A stretch of DNA of 64,000 nucleotides from Chitinophaga sp. YR573 (GTDB lineage Bacteria; Bacteroidota; Bacteroidia; Chitinophagales; Chitinophagaceae), in contig NZ_FOJF01000001.1 of NCBI RefSeq assembly GCF_900110995.1, positions 2,807,199 through 2,871,198 on the forward strand. Reading direction: 5' to 3'. The position numbers and the translations under genes were made by a program. This document shows positions 8,339 to 17,781 of the stretch, in pieces; position 1 is the first letter of the stretch; each line of letters begins with the position of its first letter. The notes beneath the pieces are model-generated. The model searched no databases. It was not told the DNA's origin and saw only the letters and a list, made by a program, of their open reading frames with translations.

Positions 8339-8881
8339 ATGGGAATCGACATTGTTTTTGCCATTATCCTGGTCTTTGCCATCTATAAGGGGTATAGCCG
8401 TGGTCTTATTGTAGCCGTATTTTCTTTTGTAGCGGTGACTATAGGGATGGCTGCAGCGCTTAAACTTACAACTGTAGCTGTACTGTATGCGCAGCAGCAT
8501 TGGCAGGTCCACACCCGTTGGCTGCCTGTTTTATGTTTCATTAGTCTTTTTGTAGGGGTTGTGCTGCTGGTAAGGCTGGGAGCCACACTTATGCAAACGC
8601 TGGTAGAGCTGGCGATGATGGGGTGGTTAAACAAATTAGGCGGAATTATATTATATAGTGCTATATTTATCATTGCATATAGTGTCCTATTATGGATTGC
8701 CAATCAGCTATATTGGCTAAGTCCTGAAACCAAGATGCAATCCGTAGTTTATCCCTACATTGAGCACCTGGGCCCTGCAATGATGAATGCCTTAGGTAAG
8801 GTCATTCCACTTTTCAAGGATATGTTTGCCGGCTTGCAATCCTTTTTTGATAATGCAGCAAAGGAAATGCAGGCTACTTAG
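8339..8881 (+). CDS. CvpA family membrane protein
   Basis: The 180-residue protein has about four transmembrane helices in the first 125 residues and a soluble C-terminal tail. The start MGIDIVFAIILVFAIYKGYS, with the charged-glycine GYSRGLI after the first helix, and the KLGG turn near residue 100 are typical of CvpA (colicin V production) proteins. The family is linked to envelope homeostasis, but its molecular function is unknown. The gene opens a run of envelope-related genes that is conserved in Bacteroidota. Confidence 0.85.
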   Translation: MGIDIVFAIILVFAIYKGYSRGLIVAVFSFVAVTIGMAAALKLTTVAVLYAQQHWQVHTRWLPVLCFISLFVGVVLLVRLGATLMQTLVELAMMGWLNKLGGIILYSAIFIIAYSVLLWIANQLYWLSPETKMQSVVYPYIEHLGPAMMNALGKVIPLFKDMFAGLQSFFDNAAKEMQAT

Positions 8882-8952
8882 CTCGCTTCAAAGATTATTT
8901 GAATTAATAAAAAGAATTATTTTAGCGCAAAATTGACTTTCAAGCTTTGGCA

Positions 8953-9717
8953 ATGGTTTACGAAATTAAAACACAGGGAAAGTTTAAGTACGTAGAGGAA
9001 GGAGAGGGGGAGCCGTTAGTATTACTGCATGGGCTATTTGGTGCACTAAGTAATTTTGGAGGATTAATAGAGTACTTCCGTCAATTTAATAAGGTAGTGG
9101 TACCTATGTTGCCTTTGTTTGACCTGAATATCCTGGATACTTCTGTGTCCGGCCTTGCAAAATATGTACATAAGTTCATTGAGTCTCAGGGGTATACAAA
9201 CATACATATACTGGGTAACTCACTGGGTGGTCATGTGGGGCTGGTGTATCTGTTAAAACATCCGGAAGCACCGGTAAAGTCATTGACATTAACAGGTAGT
9301 TCCGGTTTGTTTGAGAATGGTATGGGTGAAACCTATCCTAAAAGGGGAGACTATGACTACATCCGTAAAAAGACAGAACTTACTTTTTACGATCCGGCTA
9401 TGGCTACCAAAGAACTGGTGGATGAGGTGTTTGAGATTACTACGAACCGTTTAAAAGTTATAAAGATCATCACCCTGGCAAAATCCGCTATCAGGCATAA
9501 CCTGGGTGAAGAGCTGAGAGAACTGAAGATACCGACCCTGTTGATATGGGGACTGAATGATACTGTTACGCCTCCTATGGTGGGTGAAGAATTTCAGAAA
9601 CTGATCCCTAATTCTGAACTGCATTTTATTGATAAGTGCGGACATGCTCCTATGATGGAACAACCGGAAGAGTTTAATAAGATCCTGCATCCTTTCATGG
9701 AGAAACTTAAGAAGTAG
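8953..9717 (+). CDS. Alpha/beta hydrolase
   Basis: Starting at the ATG at 8953 the product is 254 residues; an in-frame TTG two codons earlier is less likely. It shows the hydrolase signatures LLHGLFGALSN (oxyanion region), GNSLGGH (nucleophile Ser near residue 93), WGLNDTVTPP (catalytic Asp) and KCGHAPMMEQP (catalytic His). It resembles the meta-cleavage/BioH-like subgroup, but the substrate is unknown. No signal peptide is visible. It lies between CvpA and the CBS-domain gene, as in related genomes. Confidence 0.88.
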   Translation: MVYEIKTQGKFKYVEEGEGEPLVLLHGLFGALSNFGGLIEYFRQFNKVVVPMLPLFDLNILDTSVSGLAKYVHKFIESQGYTNIHILGNSLGGHVGLVYLLKHPEAPVKSLTLTGSSGLFENGMGETYPKRGDYDYIRKKTELTFYDPAMATKELVDEVFEITTNRLKVIKIITLAKSAIRHNLGEELRELKIPTLLIWGLNDTVTPPMVGEEFQKLIPNSELHFIDKCGHAPMMEQPEEFNKILHPFMEKLKK

Positions 9718-9909
9718 CATATCGCCCGGGGTAGGGAACATTCAACGATCAGCCTGGTATTTTTATATACGTTTATCTGTACCTATATGTAACAAACCAC
9801 CAATTCCCATCGTTACGTATATAAGTACAGCGGCATGTCCATTCATAATTCTCAATTGACCGTTCGCGATTCTTTTCATATTATTGTATTACAATAGCGC
9901 AAAAAAATA

Positions 9910-10572
9910 ATGCTTGCACGTGATCTCATATCAACAGTAGTTCCTGTTCTGCATCCACTGGATTCGGGGTCAAGAGCTTTGCGCCTGATGAATGAATATC
10001 ATCTTACACAACTGCCCATGGTGCTGGAAAACAAGTACCTGGCGCTGGTAGAGGAAGATGATATTATGGACCTGGAAGACGCTGAGATTCACCTTGAGAA
10101 TATGGAATATAATGGTTCTAAACCAGCCATTATGGAGAATGCACATTTTTATGAGGCACTGAAACTCTTCAATGATCTCAAATTATCTACACTTCCTGTT
10201 ATCAGTCATGAGAATGAGTATCTGGGCGTGCTTACAAAAGATAATCTGCTGAGTGTACTGGGTCAATACAACGGGGTAAAGGAACATGGTGGGATACTGG
10301 CGCTGGATATGGATCCACGTGATTATAGTCTGAGTGAAATTGCCCGTATAGCAGAATCAAATGATGTAACACTGCTGAGTGTAAATACGATCACCAATCC
10401 TGCTTCCGGCAGACTGGAAGTATTGCTGAAAACAAACCGTCAGGAGTTACAGGGATTACTGGCTACTTTTGAACGTTTTAACTACGCTGTTAAATACACT
10501 GTTACGGAAGAGCAGGAAGAAGACCTTGTTAAAAAGAATTATGATCTGCTGATGAATTACATCAGTATGTAA
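9910..10572 (+). CDS. CBS-domain protein
   Basis: The 220-residue protein has two CBS motifs: residues 1-55 (MLARDLISTVVPVLHPLDSG, HLTQLPMV) and about 70-125 (HFYEALKLFNDLKLSTLPVI, YLGVLTKDNLL). An ACT-like C-terminal part follows, ending with a YDLLMNYISM tail. CBS pairs usually bind adenosine nucleotides and regulate a partner. No catalytic domain is present. A terminator follows, and the next gene encodes an Omp85-like barrel. A short palindrome (9883-9895) precedes the start. Confidence 0.85.
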   Translation: MLARDLISTVVPVLHPLDSGSRALRLMNEYHLTQLPMVLENKYLALVEEDDIMDLEDAEIHLENMEYNGSKPAIMENAHFYEALKLFNDLKLSTLPVISHENEYLGVLTKDNLLSVLGQYNGVKEHGGILALDMDPRDYSLSEIARIAESNDVTLLSVNTITNPASGRLEVLLKTNRQELQGLLATFERFNYAVKYTVTEEQEEDLVKKNYDLLMNYISM

Positions 10573-10589
10573 TGATAAAAGTATTCATG

Positions 10590-10638
10590 AAAGAAGCTTA
10601 ATGTAGTACGCAGCACGCGTTTTGCATTAAGCTTTTTT
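10590..10638 (+). terminator. Rho-independent terminator
   Basis: AAGCTTAATG (10594-10603) pairs with CATTAAGCTT (10625-10634), and the outer A/T positions extend the stem into a T6 run. It follows the CBS-domain gene. Confidence 0.8.
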
Positions 10639-10657
10639 CGTTATTTTACTACCCCAT

Positions 10658-12070
10658 ATGGCTTTCAAAAAAGCACTTCTCCTTTCCTTTGTATTTTCTA
10701 CCCTGTTCATTTGCAAGGGTTTTTCCCGCCAGATAACTCCGGCCGGCAGAGATACCAGTTACATTGTAGTAAGGAATGTGATAGTGCTTGGCAATAAGAA
10801 AACAAGGACCAATGTGATATTGAGGGAACTGGGTCTTTTCCCCGGGGATACCTTGTGGCTGCGGGACCTGGGCAGTACGCTGGACCAGAAACGCAAGCAG
10901 TTATTAAATCTCTCTCTCTTTCTGAATGTTACGGTAAACGTAAAGAACTGGCAAGATAACAATGTAGATGTGGTGTTTGAAGTATGGGAACGATGGTACA
11001 CTTTTCCGATACCTATCTTCAAACTGGCCGACCGTAACTTTAACCAGTGGTGGGTAGAGCAGGGGCGCAGCCTGAAGCGGGTGAACCTGGGCGTACGGCT
11101 TTTCCAGGATAATCTTACCGGGCGTAATGATGAAGTAAGAGCAGAGTTGCAAATGGGTTATACTCAACGGGTTGCCCTCTCTTATGATTTGCCTTATGTA
11201 GATAAATCGTTCCGGCATGGGGTGGGTTTCATCTTCTCCTATAGCCGTAACCGGGAAATAAACGACAGTACATTTGAGAATAAGCAGCACTTCTTTAAGC
11301 AGGATGAATTTATCCGCCAGTTATATACAATAGGGCTGAGTTATAGTTACCGCAAAGCCATCAATACCCGTCACCAGGTATTTCTGACATATAATTATGA
11401 GAAGGTCAGTGATTCTGTGGCTATTTACAATCCTAACTATTTAGGAGACGGGCATACAGTAGCCAGGTACCTGAACCTGATGTACCGTATCAGTTATACC
11501 AGGGCGGATAGCTGGACGTATCCTTTAAAGGGGATGATGTTACAGGCAGAGGCTGAGAAGATGGGGATAGGGACACTGGATGATATAGACCATGTAAGAT
11601 TACGGTTAAGAATAGCCGGGTACTGGCAGCTGGCGCGCAAAACATATGGAGCGCTGGGGTTAAGATCGCAGGTAAAGTTTACCGGCAATGCGCCTTATGC
11701 AGATCAGAAAGCGATTGGTTATCAGGAGGATTATCTGCGGGGGCTGGAATATTTTGTGGTAGATGGCACCAGTTTTTTCATCGCGAAATCTACTTTGCGG
11801 CAGGAGCTGATGAATTTTAAAGTGAACCTGCCGGTAGTGCCCAGGAAGTTTAGCGCAGTCCCTTTCCGGTTGATGCTGAAGATTTACGGAGATGCAGGTT
11901 ATGCATATAGTAAGCGCTATGGTTACGGGATGCTGAATAACCGGTTTTTATATACAGGTGGTGTAGGTGTAGACATCGTTTCCTTTTATGATTCCTGTCT
12001 GAGGGTAGAGTATAGTATAAACCAGTTAGGGCAAAAAGGGTTATTTTTGCACACTAAATTAGACATGTAG
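10658..12070 (+). CDS. Omp85-type outer membrane protein (POTRA plus surface-antigen barrel)
   Basis: The 470-residue protein has a signal peptide ending near residue 25 (SRQ). A single POTRA-like domain follows (IVVRNVIVLGNKKTRTNVIL, then ELGLFPGDTLW; residues 35-110). The remainder is a beta-barrel with alternating aromatic strands, ending KGLFLHTKLDM. It resembles a shortened BamA/TamA, half the length of the bamA product nearby. It probably inserts or secretes outer membrane components, or is a partner of BamA; the specific role is unknown. The nadK gene follows after 18 bp. Confidence 0.8.
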   Translation: MAFKKALLLSFVFSTLFICKGFSRQITPAGRDTSYIVVRNVIVLGNKKTRTNVILRELGLFPGDTLWLRDLGSTLDQKRKQLLNLSLFLNVTVNVKNWQDNNVDVVFEVWERWYTFPIPIFKLADRNFNQWWVEQGRSLKRVNLGVRLFQDNLTGRNDEVRAELQMGYTQRVALSYDLPYVDKSFRHGVGFIFSYSRNREINDSTFENKQHFFKQDEFIRQLYTIGLSYSYRKAINTRHQVFLTYNYEKVSDSVAIYNPNYLGDGHTVARYLNLMYRISYTRADSWTYPLKGMMLQAEAEKMGIGTLDDIDHVRLRLRIAGYWQLARKTYGALGLRSQVKFTGNAPYADQKAIGYQEDYLRGLEYFVVDGTSFFIAKSTLRQELMNFKVNLPVVPRKFSAVPFRLMLKIYGDAGYAYSKRYGYGMLNNRFLYTGGVGVDIVSFYDSCLRVEYSINQLGQKGLFLHTKLDM

Positions 12071-12088
12071 GAGAGTTAATGACAGATT

Positions 12089-12976
12089 ATGCAAATTGCC
12101 ATATATAGCCGGGGTTTTGTTAAAGAGGATTTACCGATTATCCAATTGTTGCTGGATGAACTGCAACGGGAGGAGATTGACACTATCATTTATGACCCGT
12201 TTTGCCGGGCACTGGAACCGCATATTAAGTTCGGGAAGGACCCGGTTACTTTTGCACAGGCAGAGGACCTTTACGGTAAGGCGGATATCCTGGTGAGCCT
12301 GGGAGGAGATGGTACCCTGCTGGATACTGTGTGTTATGTGAGGGATAAGAATATCCCGGTGCTGGGGATCAATTTTGGTCGTTTAGGCTTCCTTGCCAGT
12401 ATAGGTAAGGGGGCGATATATGCAGCGGTACAGGCATTAAAGCAACGGACCTACATCGTGGACAAGCGTGCATTGCTGCACCTGGATTCCAATGTGGGAC
12501 TGTTTGGCGATGTGCCTTATGCGCTGAACGACTTTACCATTCACAAGAAAGATACCTCTGCGATGGTAAAGATCCATACTTACCTGAACGGGGAATTTCT
12601 GAATACTTACTGGGCTGATGGACTGATTGTAGCCACGCCTACCGGATCTACGGGGTACTCCCTTAGTTGCGGGGGACCGGTGGTATTCCCCGAAGCCGGT
12701 AGTTTTGTGATTACGCCGGTAGCCCCTCATAATCTGAATGTACGCCCTATCATAGTCCCTGATAATAATGTGATTTCGTTTGAAGTAGAGGGCCGTAGCG
12801 ACCAGTTTTTATGCACACTGGACTCCAGGATGGAGACTATTGATAATACAGTGCAGCTGGCGATTAAAAAAGAAAGCTTTAGTCTTAGCCTGTTGCGTCT
12901 TGACGATAGCAATTTTCTGCATACCTTGCGGAACAAGTTATTGTGGGGGATAGATGCAAGAAATACGCTTAAATAG
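12089..12976 (+). CDS. nadK: NAD kinase
   Basis: The 295-residue cytoplasmic enzyme phosphorylates NAD to NADP with ATP or polyphosphate. The family motif GGDGTLLDT lies near residues 71-79, NFGRLGFLA around 93-101, NDFTIHKKD in place of the common NE-type binding loop, and the glycine-rich TPTGSTGYSLSCGGPV near 180-195. The full length matches the family. It sits between an Omp85-like gene and the DUF6089 gene, an arrangement common in Bacteroidota. Confidence 0.95.
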   Translation: MQIAIYSRGFVKEDLPIIQLLLDELQREEIDTIIYDPFCRALEPHIKFGKDPVTFAQAEDLYGKADILVSLGGDGTLLDTVCYVRDKNIPVLGINFGRLGFLASIGKGAIYAAVQALKQRTYIVDKRALLHLDSNVGLFGDVPYALNDFTIHKKDTSAMVKIHTYLNGEFLNTYWADGLIVATPTGSTGYSLSCGGPVVFPEAGSFVITPVAPHNLNVRPIIVPDNNVISFEVEGRSDQFLCTLDSRMETIDNTVQLAIKKESFSLSLLRLDDSNFLHTLRNKLLWGIDARNTLK

Positions 12977-13165
12977 GCGTGTACGTACTCTCCTTTTCAG
13001 GGGATACGACCAATTGACCAAAAGAATTACGTTGCCGGGGACACCTTCTGCACATTTGAGAATTAGCATATTAGAAAAAATTATTACATTTGATTACTTT
13101 TCTTAATACCAAAAGCAGGTATTATAGCGTTTAAAGGAATCATCGCGTTTAAGCAGAACGGATTT

Positions 13166-14017
13166 ATGGGCATACCTTTCTTTTACTCCAAACGTTTAAT
13201 CAAAATCAGTCTCATTGCAATGGGTTCTCTGTTCGTGATGCCTGCTTTTGCTCAGAACGAGCTATCCTATACCGGTGAATTAGGTATTTCGGTTGGCGCC
13301 GCACATTACTTCGGGGATTTAAATACCCGTGGGGCTATCAATGCTCCCAAGCCATCAGTTGGTATCTTTTACCGCAAATACATGAATGATTATGTAGGTG
13401 TAAGGGTGCATGGCCGTTTTATGCAACTGGGTTATTCTGATGTTTATAACAAGAATGATTTCCAGAACCGCCGTAACCTGAGCTTCAATACCAATTTATG
13501 GGAACTGGGGCTGCAGGGTGATTTTAACTTCTTCCGGTTTGAACCTGGCAGTCAGGTTTACCGGTTTACCCCATATTTTACAGGAGGAGCCTCTCTCTTC
13601 TATTTTAATCCCTACGCATACCTGGGTGGCAAAAAGTATCATTTACAGCCATTGGGCACAGAAGGACAGGGTACAGCCATGTATCCCGACCGTAAGCCTT
13701 ACAGTCTGGTATCTTCTGCTTTTATGGTGGGAGGCGGTTTTAAATATAATCTCTCCAAGAAGGTGAATGCCGGACTGGAAGTATTATACCGCTTCACCAA
13801 CACAGATTACCTGGATGATGTAAGTACTACTTATGCCGGATCAGCCGTATTTCCGGCTAACAGTACCGCTTATTTACTGCAGGACCGTTCATATGCAACC
13901 GGAGATCGTATCGGAGTTGCCGGACGTCAGCGGGGAAATAGCCGGGACAAGGACCAGTATGTCACCGTAGAGTTCACAATCAGCGTTTTATTTACTACTT
14001 ACAGATGTAAATTCTAA
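13166..14017 (+). CDS. DUF6089-type outer membrane beta-barrel protein
   Basis: The 283-residue protein has a signal peptide (residues 1-31, ending AFAQ) and then a barrel: alternating strands with many Tyr, Phe and Gly, a GISVGAAHYFGDLNTRG opening and a C-terminal strand ending ISVLFTTYRCKF. It belongs with the DUF6089 proteins found before uppS in Bacteroidota; the function is unknown. A candidate -7 box (TACATTTG, 13085-13092) lies 73 bp upstream. The 189-bp gap after nadK suggests a separate promoter. Confidence 0.8.
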   Translation: MGIPFFYSKRLIKISLIAMGSLFVMPAFAQNELSYTGELGISVGAAHYFGDLNTRGAINAPKPSVGIFYRKYMNDYVGVRVHGRFMQLGYSDVYNKNDFQNRRNLSFNTNLWELGLQGDFNFFRFEPGSQVYRFTPYFTGGASLFYFNPYAYLGGKKYHLQPLGTEGQGTAMYPDRKPYSLVSSAFMVGGGFKYNLSKKVNAGLEVLYRFTNTDYLDDVSTTYAGSAVFPANSTAYLLQDRSYATGDRIGVAGRQRGNSRDKDQYVTVEFTISVLFTTYRCKF

Positions 14018-14182
14018 TTTCGCAGGTATTAGATGCCTGTTTGCAGTTTATTATTGGCAATTGGCCTATTATTAGCCTCAAATTCAAACTTCTTCTAAGG
14101 GGAAACTGCCTACGGTAAAGGATTTCGCTGTTAAAACTACGTTAAAACCCCCCTTCACCCTTTGCAGGGAAAGCCATATATC

Positions 14183-14198
14183 TATTTTTGTATCTTTG
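14183..14198 (+). promoter_or_regulatory. Two adjacent -7 promoter boxes before uppS
   Basis: TATTTTTG (14183-14190) and TATCTTTG (14191-14198) both fit TAnnTTTG and lie about 50 bp before the uppS ATG. A TTTG at 14161 is at the right distance to be the -33 element of the first. They place the transcription start inside the longer open frame and support the 14249 start. Confidence 0.65.
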
Positions 14199-14248
14199 CA
14201 CACTTTTACTTAAATCGGTTCGATATATATAATCCGCCGCAGATACAC

Positions 14249-15010
14249 ATGAGTTTGAAGGATAAATTAGACTTACAACGGTTACCACGACATATCGCCA
14301 TCATAATGGATGGTAATGGCCGTTGGGCTAAAGAACGAGGCCAGGACCGGCTTTTCGGTCATCATGAGGGGGTGGAGAGTGTCCGGAATATTACGGAAGC
14401 TTGTGCAGAACTGGGTATTGGGTATCTCACTCTTTATGCCTTTTCAACAGAAAACTGGGATCGTCCTGTTTACGAGGTTAACGGAATTATGGAGTTGCTG
14501 GTGAACACTATCCGCAATGAAGTTGCCACGTTATCAAAAAATAACATCAGATTGCATGTAATCGGAGACATGAACATGTTACCCGGCCAGTGTAAAACTG
14601 AAATGGAAGAGGCAATGGCCTTAACCAGTCAGAACACCGGCTTAAACCTGGTAATGGCTCTGAGCTATAGTGCCAGGTGGGAGATTGTGAATGCTGCGAG
14701 AAACATTGCGCAGGATGTGAAGGACGGGAAGCTGACACCGGAGGCGGTAACGCCTGAGATGTGGGAGCAATACCTATGTACCGCTAAAATACCTGATCCT
14801 GAATTAATGATCAGAACCAGCGGAGAATGCAGAATCAGTAACTTTTTACTATACCAACTGGCTTATGCGGAGCTGTATTTCACAGATACCCGCTGGCCGG
14901 ATTTCCGCAAAGAACACCTTTACGAAGCAATATTAAACTACCAGACCAGAGAACGGCGCTTTGGTAAAACAAGCGATCAAATACAGCAGAATGAAGAAAT
15001 TATTTCCTAA
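14249..15010 (+). CDS. uppS: Isoprenyl transferase (undecaprenyl diphosphate synthase)
   Basis: This 253-residue cis-prenyltransferase condenses isopentenyl units onto farnesyl diphosphate to give the C55 carrier for peptidoglycan and glycan assembly. The catalytic Asp is at about residue 21 in IAIIMDGNGRWAK. YAFSTENWDRP and the C-terminal IRTSGECRISNFLLYQ and YFTDTRWPDF motifs are present. The open frame extends further upstream, but promoter boxes and family alignment favour the ATG at 14249. It overlaps the bamA start by 20 bp, so translation of the two is probably coupled. Confidence 0.95.
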   Translation: MSLKDKLDLQRLPRHIAIIMDGNGRWAKERGQDRLFGHHEGVESVRNITEACAELGIGYLTLYAFSTENWDRPVYEVNGIMELLVNTIRNEVATLSKNNIRLHVIGDMNMLPGQCKTEMEEAMALTSQNTGLNLVMALSYSARWEIVNAARNIAQDVKDGKLTPEAVTPEMWEQYLCTAKIPDPELMIRTSGECRISNFLLYQLAYAELYFTDTRWPDFRKEHLYEAILNYQTRERRFGKTSDQIQQNEEIIS

Positions 15011-17717
15011 GAGCCTCCTGGCTATAGTATTATGTTGCAGTGCCGCCACTCGTGTATCCGCCCAGGTACGGGATACGATCCCTGCAGCAGACCAACCAGT
15101 GGGACTGAATTTACCAGTGGGAAATGCACAGCCGCAGCAGTATGAAATAGCTGACATCACGGTGTCAGGTACACAGTACCTCGATAAATCATTGCTTATC
15201 TCTTTATCTGGCCTGAATGTAGGCGATAAGGTAGTTTACCCCGGTGGTGATCAGTTTGCGAAAGCGATACAGGCTCTCTGGGGTCAGCATCTGTTTGCAA
15301 ACGTAGCCATTTACGTATTAAAGATAGAAGACGGTAAGATCTGGCTCGAAATTGAGCTGGTGGAACGCCCCCGTCTTAATAACTTCATTTTCAGAGGCGT
15401 TAAAAAGTCTGATGCGGAAGAGCTGTCCAAAAAGGCCGGTCTGCGTAAAGGTTCAGTAGTAACTGAAGCCATGAAGCAGAATGCGATCGGGATCATCACC
15501 AAGCATTATGCAGATAAGGGATTCGGTAACGCCACAGTAACTGTGACGGAAAGAGCCGATACCGCACAGGTAAACGCAACCAATGTGGTGTTTACCGTTA
15601 TCAAGGGGGGGAAAGTGAAAGTGAACGATATCTACATTGTAGGTAATGAGGACATTTCCGACTCCAGGATCAAGAAGAAGATGAAGGGAACCAAGGAGCA
15701 TTCCCGGTTTACCATTCACCCTGATTCTGAGCCTGTATGGGTAGATTCGCTGGAGCAGCCGCAGAATTACTGGTCTACTTTCGGGTTCCTGTATCCTTCC
15801 CGTACAATGGAAGCGCTGGACCCTTACTTCCGTTTTAAACTGTTCTCCTCTGCCAAATTCAATGAGGGTAAGTATACAGAAGATAAGGAAAAGGTAATCG
15901 CTTATTATAATACCCAGGGTTTCCGCGATGCGGTACTGGTAAGAGATACAACTTACAAATCCCGCAATGGTGGTGTGAATGTGAGCTTACAGGTGAGTGA
16001 GGGTAAGAAATATTACTTCGGTAACATTACCTGGAAAGGGAACAGCCGCTACACGGATTCTTTGCTGGGTAAAGTACTGGGTATCAAACCAGGGGATGTT
16101 TACAACCAGGAGATTTTACAGAAACGTTTACTGTCATCAGAAGGTGGTGACGTAGGTGGTTTATACATGGACTATGGTTACCTGTTCTTCCGTGCAGACC
16201 CTGTTGAAATCGGGATCCGTGGAGATACCATAGATTATGAGGTGAGAATTTCTGAAGGACCTCAGGCTACTATTAAAGAAGTACGTATCGCAGGTAATGA
16301 AAAAACCAACGAACACGTAATCCGTCGTGAGCTGCGTACATTACCAGGTGAAAAATTCAGTCGTACGGATCTGATCCGTTCTAACCGTGAAATTGCCAAC
16401 CTGGGTTTCTTTAACCCTGAAAAGATTGGTATGGTGCCGGTACCTAATATCCAGGACGGTACAGTGGATATTGATTATACTGTTGAAGAAAAAGCAAATG
16501 ACCAGTTGGAACTGTCTGCGGGCTGGGGTGGTTATATCGGTTTAACCGGTACCCTGGGTGTAACGTTCAACAACTTCTCTCTCCGTAATATATTTAACAA
16601 ACAGACATGGGACCCATTACCAAGTGGAGACGGACAGAAATTATCTGTACGTGTATCTTCTAATGGTAAAGCGTACCGTTCTTATAACTTCTCTTTCACT
16701 GAACCATGGTTAGGTGGTAAAAAGAGAAACCAGTTTTCTGTAAGTTTCTATAACAGTTATCAGAACCCATACGCTTATGCAGCGTTATATGGTACGGCCA
16801 GTTCTTCCAATGCCTACTTTAAAGTATTGGGTGCTTCCGTATCGCTGGGTAAACAGCTGAAATGGCCTGATGACTATTTCACCCTGATTTACTCTGTGAA
16901 CTATCAGCAGTACAAACTGAAGAACTACGATTACTTTAACATCGGGTTCGCTAACGGTACTTCCAATAACGTGAACATAAAACTGACATTGTCACGTTCT
17001 TCAGTGGATCAGCAGATCTTCCCGAGGAATGGTTCTAACTTCCTGTTATCCGGCCAGTTCACTCCTCCTTATTCCGTATTTAATCCGAGCAAGGATTACA
17101 AACTGGAGTCAGTAGCAAGTCAGTTTAATTTCATCGAGTACCAGAAATACCGCTTTAATGCAGAATGGTATGTACCATTGAGCCGTCCTCACGGAACAGA
17201 CAACAAAACGTTTGTACTGAAGGTGGCTGCTAAATTTGGTTACATTGGCCGTTATGACAATCGTACCACCTTGTCTCCGTTCGGCCGCTTTGAGCTGGGT
17301 GGTGACGGTTTGAGCAACTTTGCGATCTACGACCGTGATATCATCTCCCAGAGAGGTTATCCTGTATATTATACCTCTGATCCGAAGAGCAACGTGGAAA
17401 ACAGTCAGCCGAGAGGCTATGAAGGTTTCACGATCTTCAACAAGTACATCATGGAGTTGCGTTATCCGTTCAGTCTGAACCCAAGTTCTACGATCTTTGG
17501 TCTGGCTTTCCTGGAAGCAGCGAATGGTTACAGGGATGTACAGGATTACAATCCGTTCAGATTGCGTCGTTCAGCAGGTTTGGGTATGCGTTTTTACCTG
17601 CCGATGTTTGGATTGCTTGGGTTTGACTATGGTATCGGATTCGACCGTTTACAATCAGGAAATGGTCTGAAGGATGCAGCTAAATTTACCTTTATGCTGG
17701 GCTTTGAACCAGAATAG
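14991..17717 (+). CDS. bamA: Outer membrane protein assembly factor BamA
   Basis: The 908-residue protein starts MKKLFPKSLLAIVLCCSAAT with a signal peptide ending VSAQ. Several POTRA domains fill roughly residues 45-460 (for example EIADITVSGTQYLDKSLLIS, VNDIYIVGNEDISDSRIKKK, IKEVRIAGNEKTNEHVIRRE). A 16-strand surface-antigen barrel follows and ends TFMLGFEPE. It is the core of the machine that folds beta-barrel proteins into the outer membrane. The ATG at 14991 lies inside uppS and opens a standard signal peptide. The two downstream Skp/OmpH chaperones deliver unfolded barrel proteins to it. Confidence 0.93.
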   Translation: MKKLFPKSLLAIVLCCSAATRVSAQVRDTIPAADQPVGLNLPVGNAQPQQYEIADITVSGTQYLDKSLLISLSGLNVGDKVVYPGGDQFAKAIQALWGQHLFANVAIYVLKIEDGKIWLEIELVERPRLNNFIFRGVKKSDAEELSKKAGLRKGSVVTEAMKQNAIGIITKHYADKGFGNATVTVTERADTAQVNATNVVFTVIKGGKVKVNDIYIVGNEDISDSRIKKKMKGTKEHSRFTIHPDSEPVWVDSLEQPQNYWSTFGFLYPSRTMEALDPYFRFKLFSSAKFNEGKYTEDKEKVIAYYNTQGFRDAVLVRDTTYKSRNGGVNVSLQVSEGKKYYFGNITWKGNSRYTDSLLGKVLGIKPGDVYNQEILQKRLLSSEGGDVGGLYMDYGYLFFRADPVEIGIRGDTIDYEVRISEGPQATIKEVRIAGNEKTNEHVIRRELRTLPGEKFSRTDLIRSNREIANLGFFNPEKIGMVPVPNIQDGTVDIDYTVEEKANDQLELSAGWGGYIGLTGTLGVTFNNFSLRNIFNKQTWDPLPSGDGQKLSVRVSSNGKAYRSYNFSFTEPWLGGKKRNQFSVSFYNSYQNPYAYAALYGTASSSNAYFKVLGASVSLGKQLKWPDDYFTLIYSVNYQQYKLKNYDYFNIGFANGTSNNVNIKLTLSRSSVDQQIFPRNGSNFLLSGQFTPPYSVFNPSKDYKLESVASQFNFIEYQKYRFNAEWYVPLSRPHGTDNKTFVLKVAAKFGYIGRYDNRTTLSPFGRFELGGDGLSNFAIYDRDIISQRGYPVYYTSDPKSNVENSQPRGYEGFTIFNKYIMELRYPFSLNPSSTIFGLAFLEAANGYRDVQDYNPFRLRRSAGLGMRFYLPMFGLLGFDYGIGFDRLQSGNGLKDAAKFTFMLGFEPE

Positions 17718-17729
17718 GGTAGAATTAAT

Positions 17730-17772
17730 TTTAAATTATATATTGCAAATCCGATTTGCAGTATAATTTAAA
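17730..17772 (+). other. Imperfect hairpin between bamA and ompH
   Basis: TTTAAATTATA (17730-17740) and TGCAAATC (17744-17751) pair with GATTTGCA (17753-17760) and TATAATTTAAA (17762-17772), leaving a small bulge and a one-base apex. There is no T-run, so it may be a processing, stability or partial-attenuation element between a large low-copy and a small high-copy product. Confidence 0.7.
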
Positions 17773-17781
17773 CCCGGAATT